A DNA stretch of 64,000 bases from Blastocystis hominis (lineage: Eukaryota; Sar; Bigyra; Opalinata; Blastocystidae), in the NCBI RefSeq assembly GCF_000151665.1, contig NW_013171865.1, positions 154,001-218,000 on the forward strand. The letters are read 5' to 3'. Shown here one piece after another: positions 22,767 through 36,360 of the stretch. The position numbers and the translations under genes are program-made. Each line of letters opens with the position of its first letter. The stretch's first letter is position 1. Under the pieces are notes generated by a model, which was not told the DNA's origin, searched no databases, and saw only the letters and a list, made by a program, of their open reading frames with translations.

Positions 22767-24348
22767 ATGCAAAACATTACTGATTTTGTCAATTCTGCTA
22801 TTAGTAACTATCATGTTGATAGTTCCATCATCCAAGTTGTGCAGGGATGCTTGGGCAAAAAATGGAAACCAAATGGCTGGATTTCACTCATTTTGAGTAA
22901 TAGAGAATGTGTAGTACTGCGATTCAATTATGGAGTATTCATGAATCAAGGATTTGTGCTCAATGAGCAGAAAGTGTTGAAAGTGTTTGGAAATCACCAA
23001 ATTGGTGCTATTTCATATAATGAAGAACAATCCATTGTAGTAGAAGGAATCGTGGATTTGGATCATGGAAGTCGATTTGAAGGATTGGTATTGGCAGAAA
23101 ACAAGTTTGGAATTCCATTTGGATATGGTGAAATGTATGATGATAATGGAATATTGGTGTACAAGGGCATAATGATCAATTGGAAACGATTTGGATATGG
23201 AACGAGTTATCATAATAATGGATGTATTGAATATGAAGGATATTGGTGTGATGATAATCGATTTGGAAGAGGAAGAGTGTTTGATCGATATGGGAAATTA
23301 GTGAAAGAATGTGAATGGTATAATGGAATTGAATGTGACATTGATAATGAAGGAAATGGAAGCAAACCACTGAATATCGGAATGAAACATTTGAAACTGA
23401 CTGACAATTGTGTATTGGTTGATTGGGATGTTTCATTGTTGTACAATTTGGAATCAATCGAAATCGGCGATGAATGTTTTGGATCAGTGAAAACATTCCA
23501 AATCGATGGATTGAATCGATTGAAAACCATCAAAATCGGAAGCAATTCATTTACGCAAGTAAAACAGGATGATTTTGAGTATGAAGATCCAGACATGGAT
23601 TATCTCTTGAATAGATGCAACAACCAATCGAAATCATTCCACATATTGAATTGTGAATCATTGGAATCCATTCAAATTGGTGAATATAGTTTCAGTGATT
23701 TTGCTGGAGACTTTGAATTGAAGAATCTACCACAATTACAATCCATTCAAATTGGGACAATTGGAAGTGGGTCATGCAATTTCTATTCTAGTTCATTTGT
23801 GATTCGAGGTATTGATATGATATTGAATATTTGAATGATGCATAGATCTTCCAAATCTACAATCCATTACATTAGGTGATTTTGCATTCTTTAGATCCTT
23901 CTCAACAATAATTGAAGGTATTGAATGAATTCGAATGAAATGATTGATGTAGATCTTCCATCATTACAATCCATTCAACTCGGTAAATCTGCACTTTATG
24001 GAAGAGGGGAATATTCAAGTTCATTGATAATGCGAAGTAATAATGAAATGATTGGTTATGATTTGCTTTGTAGATCTTCCAAATCTAACATCAATAACTT
24101 CTGTAGAATATAGTTTCTATTATCTTCGTGTAGTGACATTGAAAAGTATTTCTGAATATTGAATATTGATAGTATATAGATATTCCAAATCTTCAAAATG
24201 TCAAGCTACCTGAATCATTCGATAGAGTTCAATCGAAATCAATTTCGAGTATAGTTTGATTGATTTGATTTGATTCATAGATGTTTCTTCCATTCTCTCT
24301 GATCTTGTCCAAATCAAGCAGTATGGTCGTGTCAAAGTCAAGCATTAA
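22767..24348 (+). CDS. MORN-repeat / LRR protein
   Basis: The MORN-like head (YKGIMINWKRFGYGTSYHNN, YEGYWCDDNRFGRG) is followed by BspA-type LRRs (LYNLESIEIGDECFGSVKTF, LKTIKIGSNSFTQ). The long first exon ends in VIR at 23808. Five short LRR exons follow, each preceded by a phase-1 intron of about 32-37 nt, ending in a TAA at 24346-24348. The tail exons and even their introns are nearly identical to those of the gene at 12787-14719, whereas the heads differ. The head is instead shared with the pseudogene at 36361. No signal peptide or membrane hairpin. The first ATG in frame (22767) precedes the conserved SSIIQxVQGCLGK region. Function unknown. Confidence 0.8.
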
Positions 24349-24985
24349 ATCTATAATTTTGATTTGATTTGATTTGATTTGTTCAGTGATTCGTCATTGT
24401 TTAGGAACATTTCCATTGATTGTTTGTTTGTTTGTTTGTTTGAAACCGATTCTTGATCACAATTCATGATTCTATAAATTATCAAAATATCAATCCTACC
24501 TGATTATTATGATGTTCTTCTTTACCATTTTAACAATGATACTGAATTATGATTGTTTCAATCAATCAATCAATCAATCATTGTTTTCGATCATCATCAT
24601 CATTATCATCATTATTACCAATGACCCAATGATCACATATTGAACATTCACAAATGATGAATCCAATCTACCAATAATAATAATAATAATAATATAGAAA
24701 TGATGGTTTGAATAGGTTTGAATAAGGATTTGTTCAATATTGATAGGAAACTGCTTGCTTCGAATAATCATATTCATAATCATCATCATGAATAATAAGA
24801 TTGGATTTGCTAGTGACACAATGGAATGGTTGGAATCGATTGATATTGGATGATAATTCACATTTGTGAATCCATTGTTAAATCGGTAGATAATACAATA
24901 CAATACAATACAATACAATAGAATGATTGATATTGAATTAGGATATTGATTTTGACTTATTGAATAGGAATAGATCACTGTATAC

Positions 24986-25205
24986 ATAGAATAGAATAGA
25001 ATAGAATAGAATAGAATAGAATAGAATAGAATAGAATAGAATAGAATAGAATAGAATAGAATAGAATAGAATAGAATAGAATAGAATAGAATAGAATAGA
25101 ATAGAATAGAATAGAATAGAATAGAATAGAATAGAATAGAATAGAATAGAATAGAATAGAATAGAATAGAATAGAATAGAATAGAATAGAATAGAATAGA
25201 ATAGA
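24986..25205. repeat. Perfect pentanucleotide array (ATAGA)44
   Basis: 220 bp of uninterrupted ATAGA units, preceded at about 24895-24919 by a short AATAC array. Because five is not a multiple of three, all frames cycle; the open frames across it are not genes. Confidence 0.95.
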
Positions 25206-27314
25206 ATCCGATTGAATAGCATTGGAAATCATATTGGATTCACCATTCAATCAATCCAACTATCATTTGTTTGTTTGTTTGTTTGTTTGTTTATCAATGA
25301 GTCACAAAACATGGATTTATCAATTTGATAATAATGGAATCAAATCGGATGTGTTTGATACTTGATAGTTGTAGTTCGTAGTAATATCAATCGTGGTTTC
25401 ACAATTCGATATTTGGATGGAATGTCGTGTTCTTCAATATCACACAAACCACTCATTCACTCAATCAATCAATCAATTAATGGATGAAAGATAGCTTATT
25501 CAAAATGCAAATGAATGTTGAATATCGTAAAGAATCAATTCATCATTCACACTCAATAATACTGATAAGAATAGAAAGGCTGTTCAATCCATTGATCGAT
25601 TGAATGAATGAATGAATGGTGTGTATTTGGTTAGTTTTCGATATCCATTCATCATCATCATTATTATTATTATGATTGTATCATCATCCACATTATTCAT
25701 CGGTCTATTTCAGCATATTGAATACCATTAGATCACTTTGGTATTGTTGATCATGAATAGAATGATTGGATAGGATCGATCAATCAGAATCAGAATCAGA
25801 TTGATGATGAGTATTCAACCATCAATCCTCGTGATTATTATTATTATTAGTAGTAGTAGTATTTGTTTTTGTATTTGTTCGATTATCAATGATATAGAAT
25901 CGATCGAATGATTCATTGATAGCGATCCAATCGACTGATAGAATTATACAATTGATTCGATCGAATCCAAATGGAACAATCACTCAAACACATTGTAGTC
26001 TCAATGGTTGTTTTGCAATTGAATCGATCGAGATTCATGAAATCATTATGTTCGATCATTGTATTAGCTGGAATCTATCATTGTGCTGTATTGCATAACA
26101 ATACTCTTATTTCTTTCTTTCTTTCTTTCTGATCATTATTATCATTATTATCATTATCATTATTATTGATATCATTCAAATCATTAGATCCCATTCGAAC
26201 AAGTCAATATGGAATCAGCATTGGATAATCACAATACAATAATGAGATATATTGTGAGAACCATTTGTGTTGTGGTTTGAATATGAGTATTTCGATAATG
26301 AGTTTTCTTGGAATCCATTGTTTGATTGTATATTCAATATGCTGTTTGTGATGTTACACCGATGAATCCACAAATCACATATTTCGAATGAATCTTGATC
26401 GAACGACTTCAATCGAATCGTTTTGACAAGATTCATTGCACTTAATCCAATTGAATCAATAGGAATCGACACAATCCATATTTGTTTGTTGAGATAGTAT
26501 TAATTTGGATAATACTCAATGATTCAATATTCTTTTGTTTTTGTTTTTGTTTTGTTTTGATGTTGCTTATCTATTTTTGATTATTCCATTTTTCATTTGT
26601 TGTTATTGTTGTTGTATTTCAACTTTTGGAATTGATTGTAGTTCATTTGATTATTTCATTTTCGATTTTGACTTTTAGTTTATTCTTGTTTGTTTTGCTA
26701 TTCTTTAGTTTTCTTTGTTTCTTATTTTCTTATATTTGGGCATTTTATTCCTCTTCCTTTTCTTTTGTTTTGTATAATATGATTCTAATTTGTTTTTAGT
26801 TTTTCTTTTTTGTATTTTCTTTTTTTTATTATTTTCTAGCATTCATCTCATTATTCACTATCCACCAGACAAATTGGATTGTGTCGATTCTTATTGATTC
26901 AATTCTCATAAGGAAATATGTGATTATTTGTTTGGATTGTTCCATGTTTTGTTTTGCTTATTTCTGTTTGTTTTCTGTTCATCATCATCATTATTATCAT
27001 TATTATATATCCATTTTAACCAATCATCGAATCAATAATGTGCCATCAGTTTGAAACAACAATACAAATTCCACAGATCATTGTAAAATGAACCAGATAG
27101 AATTGTTCCAATCATAATCAATCGAAATGTGTTCCTATTAAACGAATCAAATCAAATCAAATCAAATCAAATCAAATGATCAAGCGGAATAGAATGAAAT
27201 ACAATGAATCGAATCAAATCAAATCATTTAACAAGATAAGATAAGATAAGCTTAGACTTACCAAATAGGAATTGAAATCTATGAAAATCATATGAAATCA
27301 ATTCCATTCTATTT

Positions 27315-27520
27315 ATCAACAATACTCGAATCGATTTCGATTGAACATACCCCAATGATACAAGTAGATTGACATTTTGAAACAGATTTGGAATATCTAT
27401 TTACCATCTCTATTCAATATTTAGATCCATTTTCCAATGTCACCAAAACGAGGACAACAGAAACTCCATTATACAGAAGTTAGTGATGTTAGACTTGGAA
27501 GATCCAAAACAAATCATAAC
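27315..27520 (-). pseudogene. Relic of a MORN-LRR gene tail
   Basis: On the minus strand this matches the last LRR exons and introns of the MORN-LRR family: a diverged LPxLxxI exon near 27480-27515, a CCTCGTTTTGGTGACATTGG-like exon end near 27435-27460, and the ATATTCCAAATC-type exon start near 27385-27395. It aligns with the minus-strand gene tail at 51600-51720. No head and no continuous frame remain, so it is a decayed fragment. Confidence 0.6.
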
Positions 27521-30500
27521 CAATCAATTCATTCATACTTAGAATTGTCAATGAAGTTGAATCATCATCATCCCATCTTTCTCCCCTACCTTCCAGTATC
27601 CGATATCATATGATACATATTATTGTTTTTACTTCTTATTCATTCATTCTGCTTTCCTTCATTCAATCATTCATAGATTAATGGATCATTGATTGTCATA
27701 AAGGAAACACTTGATTCTTTGCTTTCATTGATTCCATTTCTTCTTTTGTTGACAAGGAATATTGTTATCGATTTTGATGGTCTGGAATCAATGAATGAAT
27801 GGTAGGGGAGAAAGAGAGAAGTAGCAATAGCAGCAGCAACATTCACAGCAACAACAATTAGAATAGTAGTTGTAGTAAGCAATGGACCAAACTATCTATC
27901 AAATGATTTAATCAATAATCAGAACCTACAATACGAAATCATTTCAAATCAATCCGATTGATGATTCGTGACAACAATCAATCTTTCCATGCAAACCGAT
28001 AATCAAATGATCTTCTCTTCATTTATATTGAAATCTGAATCGATTCATATAGATTCATTCAATTATGTGGATTGTTTGAAATTGATATGCATTCTTAATA
28101 TTTGTTTGTTTTCACATATCGAGTTTGTTCTTCATTTCGATCATTCCACATAACAATCTAATTGATCTATTATCCAGAATCGATCAGTAAGTATTATTGA
28201 TTGATTGATTGATTGATCCATGATAATAATAATACTCATATTACCAATAATATGACTATTATCATGGATTTGGTTCTTTCCTTTTTCTTTATTAAACTAC
28301 ACATATGATTGTTTCAATATCTCTTTCTATGATGATTACTATTATTATTATTATTAATCATCAATAGCTATGGATTGTTCTCAGATATTCTTTTTCTTAT
28401 TCCTTTTACTGTTCTTATTCTCATTATTGCCTGTTATTCACATACACATTGTTTGTTCTACATCAATTTGGTATTGATTCGATATCGGACACTGCGTTGA
28501 GTTCACAATTCATCCATTTGGATTATTACTCATGTTATTGTTCGTTCCTATTATGTTGTTGCTGCTCATTACTTCATTTCATTTCATTTCATTTCTGTTT
28601 TAGACATTGCTTTTGAACACATAATCTTATTATTCTCATTGATTTCTATTACTGTTATTATTGTTGCTGTGCCATTTTAACGAATTCATTGTCGTTATTA
28701 TTGTTATTTGCTTTGTTGTTTGATAGATTCATATTATGAAAGAGTATACAGAATAGGTATCGATTCAATCAATCAATCAATCAATCAATCATGCGTTAAA
28801 CAGTTCTAAAAGCATGAACAAATGATTGATTGAATGAATGATTGAATCGATGACATTATTGATGCAGAATTACAGTTCATTGGTTGTGATAAAGGTCTTT
28901 GTTGTTTTGTGAATCACTCCACAGAGAAAGAATCTTTCGTTCATTCATTGATTCATTCAATGATTTGTTGGTTGATTCAATCATTCAGTCAGCCATCCAA
29001 ACCAAAGTGAATCAAATATGATACTATGAATGAATATAGAATAGAATAGAATAGCATAGATTGAATGAATAAATGACATTTTTGTTACTGATTTACAGAT
29101 CATTGGTTGTGAGTAGTGTATTGAGATTGTCAATCACTTCTTAGATAAGATATTATTCATTCATTCATTGATTTGATCGTATAATCATTCAAATATCCCA
29201 TTGCAATTCACATTATTGGTCCACTTTATACAGATTTAGCGATATTTCCTTGTCAACAATCCATCATTCATTCTTATGGTACAAAATATACATAATCACA
29301 GTATGCACTCAATTCAAATCGATGTTTGTAGGATTACTCATTCATTCATTTGTTTACTTTTCAGTGTTGAATTGCTGAAATCGTATCGAATCCAACTCCA
29401 ATATCACAACCAATCACATTCCCATTCATTTCGATTCTCTCTCATTCACTCTTCATTATCATAATCACGTATTACAATAATAATAAATAACTAATACATA
29501 TCATTGAATGGATTAAGATCTTAAGCAATGAATACTATTTCTTCTTTTCGTTTCTTTTCTCCTTTCATTCATCCATTCATGGTACAAACCATCTCCATGC
29601 TATGCAATCTTTGTACATCCAACTCATATTCATTCAATAGATTGTGACCAATTACACAAATCATTCCAGTACTATTCTATTCACATATAGCATACAATCT
29701 GTGATAATATCTAGGAATCATTCAGTTCCAACCACTATATACCAATCATTGTGCATTCCAACTAACAATAACGGAATTTACTACAAACTCCAATCATTCA
29801 TTCATCGATTGGTTATTCCAGTACTAAATGTCAACAGTATTGTTCCTGCTACTCAGAATTAGTTATTTTATGAAAATGGATTTAACAGAATCAAACATTG
29901 TGTTAAACCAATGAAATGACAGAATCGTGTTTGTCTGGATTTTGTTTGTTATGAAGCAAAACTATGCATGATCTATGTAATTCGTTTCAGGATGTGCTAA
30001 AACAGATCCCTGTGAAATATCATCATTTCAGCTATTGTTCGTCATAATTTGTGAAAATGACTTCATTTCCATTGCTACTTCAAACATATGTTATTTTCTA
30101 CTATTCTATTACATTCTAGTATTGTTGTTGTTTTCATTCATATTGGACATTTCTGATTATTCCATACTTACCTATCTTATTTTCACAGTATTCTATTCCA
30201 TGGAGCATACTAATAAACCAAAATATACAATCAATCACAAATACACATTATTCTATCTTTCCATACAGAATAATGATGATGATGATGACAAAACATCAAC
30301 TATTCACAATCAATACTATTGAGAATAACTATTGTGAAGACTCTTGTTTGTTAATACTGCTCATTCCTTCTCTCAGCTTAGAACACGAACTAGCAACATT
30401 ATTAGTTGTCACATTTAGCATGTGAATTCATTATAGGCTTTGATACAATTCATATCACACAATATGCACAAAAATGAAACACAACTATGCATATCTGAAT

Positions 30501-30539
30501 ATGCTAGTATTGATCAATTGTATGTTCAATATGACTAAT

Positions 30540-31250
30540 GATTAACAGCAAATGATTATCGATATTTAGCAGAAATAAGAATCACTATTATAAGGACTAG
30601 TGATAATGGCTATACTATATTTATTGTAACAACAATACATGATCCTGGTTATAGTATTGCAAGATTAGCCAACTTTGTGTTGAATAGATTGAATAGACAT
30701 TATGAAACTATGAGAAACATTATCCATTCACATCAAAAATCAGTTGTTTCGACTTATAGAGTTTTATCAAATGTTGATACTTGGATTGCCAATGATTATT
30801 CTCCAAATCAAGTGTTTCTTCTCACTATTTCTAAATCTGAAAAAGAGGTTGTTACTCCCAATTCGGATAATCTTTAAGTGTCATTTCGGAATATTTATTA
30901 TCCTCGTGAATCAATCGTTTTTTGGAAACGAAATGTGTGCTTTAATCAAGTGACTCTAACATTTCAAATTGAAAATGATACAGAAATAGTACAATATCGT
31001 TTATCATAAGGGAAACATACTATAGATAAGATAGGTAGTGATACAAATAACAATGTAATCGGCGTGATACACGATTATCAAGCCCCACAATACATGTTCA
31101 AGTCTTTCCGTATATCCGCCATTCATACTAATTCAAGATATCTTAATAGTGTATATATAGAAGTGATTCTATTTGTGATAATCCATTATTTCCTTTTTAT
31201 CAAGGATCAAGTATTCGTAGTATTGATTTGATTTGGTATTTGATCGATAT
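30540..31250 (+). mobile_element. Possible second penton-like remnant of a Polinton-type element (fossil, broken)
   Basis: A weak resemblance to the penton-like ORF at 15014: an open stretch near 30590-30877 carries a DPGYSIARLANFVLN segment comparable to the PPGYYTIGQIIAMLN part of that ORF, and further open segments follow. It looks broken, with several interruptions, and no partner genes are recognised. Likely older than the first. Low confidence. Confidence 0.22.
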
Positions 31251-31430
31251 TTACTCATCATAATGCCAATTTGAGCAACACCTATATGATTATCAAATGA
31301 TATTTCGAATAGATTTGGTATATCTGAATTCTTGAGTTCTGTAAAAAATGTTGTAGGGATGAGAACGGTTTATCAAGAATCGTTCAAGAAGTCTCAACTT
31401 GTGAATTTATAGAAAGAGTAAATACCATCA

Positions 31431-34400
31431 TCATTTAATACTAACAATCCATACATTAAACACATAGTTACAATCTAATTGTAATGAGTGGAACTGGAGG
31501 AAAGGCAAGAAGTAAGTAGTCTTGGAAGCAGGCTTCTTAGGCAGGGTCTTTCTGTCTCTCTTGACCATGAAGAGATTGCCGAGAACCAGCAGAACCACAC
31601 CGATGATGATCAGAACAATTCCAATCAAGAAGTACAGATCCAGCTTATCCTCCACACAGAACGAAGTCGGAATCGCCCACGTAGCCGAAGCCTTGTCCTG
31701 GTTCAACACGCACGTTCGCTCGCTCACTCCCTTGTAGCCAGAGATCTGCGTGCAATCGTACGAATAGCTCTCGTTCGCGGCGGTTCGCGGGAAATCGGCC
31801 ATCGCCTCGCAGTGAGGCACCTCCACAGTGAGGAAGATCGTCACGTTGGCGCTGCCAGCAGAGTTGCTCGCAGTCACCACGAACTCCGTGCGATCCAAAG
31901 CCGTCGCCGAGGTTCCATAGATAGCACCCGAATCCGAGGTAATGCCCATTCCCTCGGGCAGATCCGGCGAAATCGTGAACGACTCCACCGTTCCGTTGTA
32001 CATAGCGCTCAATCCTTCGTAGTTCACGTTGGTGGTAACCACGATCTCCTTCTCCTTGTAATCCAGATTGGTCGGCAAGTCCAGCACGCACTCGTCCATC
32101 TTCAGAATCGACAGTTCGCCATTGCTGCAAGTACGATACGCCACACCGTGGTAGTTCTCGGGGCAGGGCTCTTCGTAGCGCTCTCCGTGAGCCAGCGAGA
32201 TTCCCTCCACTCCCGAGCAACCAATCGGCGTGACCGTGATGGTCACGGTCGCCTGGGCGGAGCCCGCGTCGTTGCTCGCAGTCACAGTGAAGGTGTAGGT
32301 GTCCGCCTCCTTGATCGATCCGGCGATCACTCCGTTGTCCAGCAGCTGCAGACCACTGGGGAGCGAGGGGCACGAGAACACGTCCACCTTGTTCAACACA
32401 GAGGGCTCGATGCGGATCGCTTCCAGCGAGTCGCAGCTCATCGAAGCGGGCGAATAGGAGAAGCTGGAAGGAGCCAGCAGCGTGCATCCCTCGTAGTTGA
32501 TGGGCTGGAACACGCCATTGACACACTCACGCGTCGCCATGCCCGAATAACCTTCAGGACACACAGCAGCCTCCGAGGTCGCTCCGTTCATCGCAGCAGG
32601 GAACTCGTCCAGAGCCTCGCAGCCATTATCTTCCACCGTGATGCTGATCGTCACCGACTTGGATTCCGCGCTGTTGGTTCCGGTAATCTCATAATCGGCA
32701 GCAGGCGAAGCCACAGTGGGCGTACCCGAGATGGTTCCGTCCTCACCCAGCACCAGACCCTCCGGCAGATCCTTGTTGCATGAGATCGAAGGGAACGCTC
32801 CGTCCGTCAGCAGAGAGATCGGGGTCAGTTCCTGGTTCGTCTTCAGCACGATCGAGCTCACTCCGTAGGTGAAGAAACCGCTCAGACGCGGCGTGCAGTG
32901 CTCCAGACTGGGCTCCTCGAACTCGCCTCCCATGCAGCGAGCCATCGCGTAACCCGTGTAGTACTCAGGACACACAGCCACCGAGTACTCGCCGTGGTTC
33001 GTGGCCAGATACTCATCCGTGGCCTCGCAGTTCACAACGATCGAGGTGAGAGAAATCTCGGTCTGCAGCGATCCAGCCGAGTTGGTCGCCGTGATGGTGT
33101 ACTTGTTTCCAGTCTGCGTGCTCTGCAAAGCTCCGGAAATCACTCCAGTGGTGGGATCGAGCGTCAGATCGGCAGGCAGCTCGGGAGCCACGCTGTAGGA
33201 CTCGACCGATCCGCTGACCGTGGGCTCGAAGGACTGCTCCTTCTGGTAGATGATGGTCACTTGGTTGTTAATGCCGTAGACCACAGCGATGGGAGGCAGC
33301 AGCGTGCACTGGTTGTCCTCTTCCTCCTCCAGCTGGTTGCCCGTCGGCGTCGACACGTAGTTACGATAGATGAAGCCAGTGTATCCAGTGGGGCAGGAAA
33401 TGAACGCCTTGCTGCCCACGTACGCGCTCGAATAGTTGTCCTGCGAGGCGCAAATCTCAGCAGCCTTGGTGTTTCCGAAGTAGACCTCGGCCATTTCGAT
33501 ACCCTGCAGATTGGACTTGTAGGCCTCCAGCTTGTACATGTTGTAAGCCACCGTGTTCGTGAACGTGTACTCTCGGTTGTAGCCGTAGCCATTACCATTC
33601 TCCCAGGTAGGCTGCTGCGCCATCAACAACTGCCAGGTCGCACCATTATCGTTCGATCCGTACAGATCCAGATGCTTGGGACGACGATCCCAGTTGTTAC
33701 CAGCATAGAAGCGAAGGTAGTTGATGATCACACGGCGGTTGTTGTTGTAGGTCCAGGCAACCCACACGTGGTACGTTCCAGACACAGCACCTGTGTTCAG
33801 GACGGTGAACTTGTTCTGTGTGTTCTTATCGAAAACGTTGGCGTTGGTCTCGTGCCATGTGGGGTCATCATAACCGAAATCCGAAGCGCTCATCGTTCCA
33901 TCCACCACCAGATCGGTCGAAGTGTACACGAACTCCACTTCCACGTTGAACTCGTTCTCTTCAGGGACGCTGATCGTGTGGGTTTCCACGCACAGCACGT
34001 TGTTCTGGTTGGAGATGTGGCTCATATCGATCGAGATGCGAATGCCCGAAGCGGCCTCCGCCTCGGTCACAGGCTGCGTCAGATGGTCCGTCGGTCCCTG
34101 AGGCAGGTTGTAGCGAGCATTCTCCTTGTCATCGATGTACAGAATGAAACCTCCACGCGTGTGCACAGTCACATCCATGGTGGCATAGGGCAGAGCCGAG
34201 TACAGATTGAACGTGGTGCAGTAGTAGGCAGCAGTGTACTGAGGAGCAGGCATATCGGCGAGCTTGCTGGTCTGCCACTCGCCATTGAACGAACTCGTGT
34301 ACCAGTTGGAAACAGGATCAGTGTTGTCCATCAGATAGCGCCAATCCAAATCATCGCTGTAGCCCTCTCGAGGGAAGAACGATTCCGTCTTGGGAGTCAC

Positions 34401-36360
34401 GCTTCCACCCACAGTGAACGAGGTCAAAACCTTCTTGGAGGCCGTCAGAATCTCAAGACTACCCGGCCAAGCGACACGCGAATAATCCTTCATAGTGATC
34501 TGGTAGTTGCGCAGACCCAGGCAATAGGGATGATACATGTACAAAGCGTTGTTGTCAAACTCGCTGCGGCTACCCACCACAGTGCCCGAAACAGGATCCA
34601 CCAATTCGTATCCCATGTAATAACCACGCGAGCCAGTATCGGTGATGTGGACATACACAAGGGACTCGTCTCCAGTGCACTGCTTGATATCAATGGCCAC
34701 AGTGGTGTTGAAGGCCTCGCCGTTGATCGAGATACCGGTGATCGTGTACACACCCGAAGCGGTCTCGGTGGGAGTTCCGTAGATCGCTCCGTTGCTTCCG
34801 AATTCCAGACCAGCGGGCAGAGCGGGGCTCGCAGAGAACTCCTCGTAGTAGGGATTGGCAGGAACGATGGGCTCGATCGGGACGTTGACGATTCCACTGA
34901 CAATGGCAGCAGGAGAGAAGGAGAGATCGGGAAGTACCTTGTCCGTGTTCTCCTCCAGAAAATCGAACAGAGCCAGCTCCACGGTGGTGTTCTCGGGCGC
35001 AGCCACAGCGGTGAACTCGAGCTTCATGCCCTGGATGGCCACAGGGTTGGAGAGGTAGAAGCACTGGCGCTGAGTACGCTTGGTCCAGTACACACCCGTG
35101 TAGGTTCCCACAGGGGTCCAGTTCTCTCCGTTCAGAGTGGACACAGTGAACGCAGAAGGCTCGTTACCCGGAGCGTTGGCAGCGGACACCAGACAGAACT
35201 TGTTCACTTGCTGGCGACGATACTGCGAATCCGTCCACTGGAACTGGAGGAAGGATCCGCTCAGCTCCGCGCTCCACTTGCTCGCGATGTTTTCGTTGAA
35301 AGCGTTTCCAGCAGTACCGCCAGAGGCAGAGAAAGTTAGCTGAGTTCCATGGGCGAGATCGGCAGTCGCCGCACGCAGATTCAGAGTGGTAGTGAAGTCA
35401 ATGGCTCGCTCCGTGGCATCTCTGTTCACAACAGCAATAGCGAACACATTGCTTCCCTCCTTCAGGTAGTTGGCACCCACCAATCCGACGAGCACATGAG
35501 GCTTCAAGCTGTTGCTATTGATCGTGGAGGTGCTTCCAGAAGTCACCTCTCCTTCCACGCCCACACGGTACACTTCAACACCGTTCAGATACACAACCAC
35601 ACCCGCACGGCAGTTCATGTTCAGCTCGTAGCTGTTGTAGCCCTGGATGGTGTCCATCTCCACAGTCGAGCGGAACAGCCACACAGACTGCGACACCGTG
35701 TTGCCTTCGGTCAGAGTCGTCCACGAACCGCCGAACTCCACAGTGTTCCATCCCTCAGGCACCGTTCCGTCAGCCAGATAGGTCCACTTGTCCATCTCTC
35801 CGTTAATCAAGAACTTGTTCGAGAACGTGATGCGATCGCCGTTTCTCATTCCAGAATACACTCCAATGAAGAAGCTCGCCGCAGTGTGCGTGTAGGTGTT
35901 CAGCGTGATGGACGATCCGTCCACCCATTTCTCAAATCCATTCTCCGTGTGGAAGACCATCTCATAACTTCCTTCAGGCAGACAGAAATAGTCGGTCTGG
36001 GAGGTCGACGATGTGTCACTTCCAGTGTAAGAATTGTACACTTCGATCAGATTGACCGACTCCACGACTTCTCCATTGGACACGATATCGTAGCTCTGGC
36101 GAGCACGGCGATTTCCCTTGATCGCATCGATCTTCACACGACGATATCCATTGCCCAAGCAGGTATGGAAGTTGATAGAGACCACACCAGTCACAGGCTC
36201 CTCCACACCCGCCAGCGTAGCCGACACGGTGTAAGTCTTCTGACCCACCTCCACACCCGAAGGCACGGTTCCCGCAATGAGACCGGAGTTGGGGTTGATC
36301 GACATGCCGTTAGGGAGAGCGGGGGTGATGCTCCAGTCGGAGAATCCCTTGGCGACGGTT
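31431..36360 (-). CDS. Large surface protein with putative-Ig, discoidin-like and Cys-module repeats; 5' end missing
   Basis: Over 1,620 residues with no intron. From the N-terminal side: a putative-Ig unit (ITPALPNG, NPNSGLIAGTVP), galactose-binding/jelly-roll-like regions at about residues 120-310 and 650-830, F5/8C (discoidin)-like regions at about 315-455 and 835-990, then further putative-Ig units with xLPxGLxL...GxIxGTP. Five short Cys modules (CP-x-x-Y-x-G...R-x-C) alternate with them. A single membrane helix near residue 1560 (LIGIVLIIIGVVLLVLGNLF) is followed by a basic tail (KRDRKTLPKK), so this is a type I membrane protein or adhesin. No signal peptide is present: the frame runs into a stop and into MORN-LRR sequence at 36360, so the true start is missing. 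It is much richer in G+C than its surroundings, with a strong codon bias. A TGA closes the frame at 31431. Probably a once highly expressed adhesin; a truncated copy or an assembly join cannot be told apart here. Confidence 0.7.

Larger units (their letters stand above)
24349..31430. other. AT-rich, repeat-rich gene desert
   Basis: About 7 kb dominated by GATT, CAAT, GTTT, ATTTG and ATT-type microsatellites with only short chance frames. It contains the 44-copy pentamer array, a relic of a MORN-LRR tail and a possible virus-like remnant, listed separately. No RNA gene recognised. A perfect TGTTTGTT run at 24421 lies where the 3' end of the preceding gene is expected. Confidence 0.6.

Noticed and set aside
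24986-25205. CRISPR-like or telomere-like array
   Set aside because: Uninterrupted pentamers without spacers; not a known telomere repeat of this group, and it is internal.
24938-25250. Two overlapping minus-strand frames across the pentamer array
   Set aside because: Any frame across ATAGA repeats that avoids stops stays open; not a gene.
30035-30322. 95-codon plus-strand frame with a hydrophobic stretch
   Set aside because: Composition is that of AT-rich chance frames; no start context or homology.
32898-35339. 813-codon open frame on the plus strand
   Set aside because: Antisense shadow of the codon-biased surface-protein gene; basic, repetitive composition and no domain.
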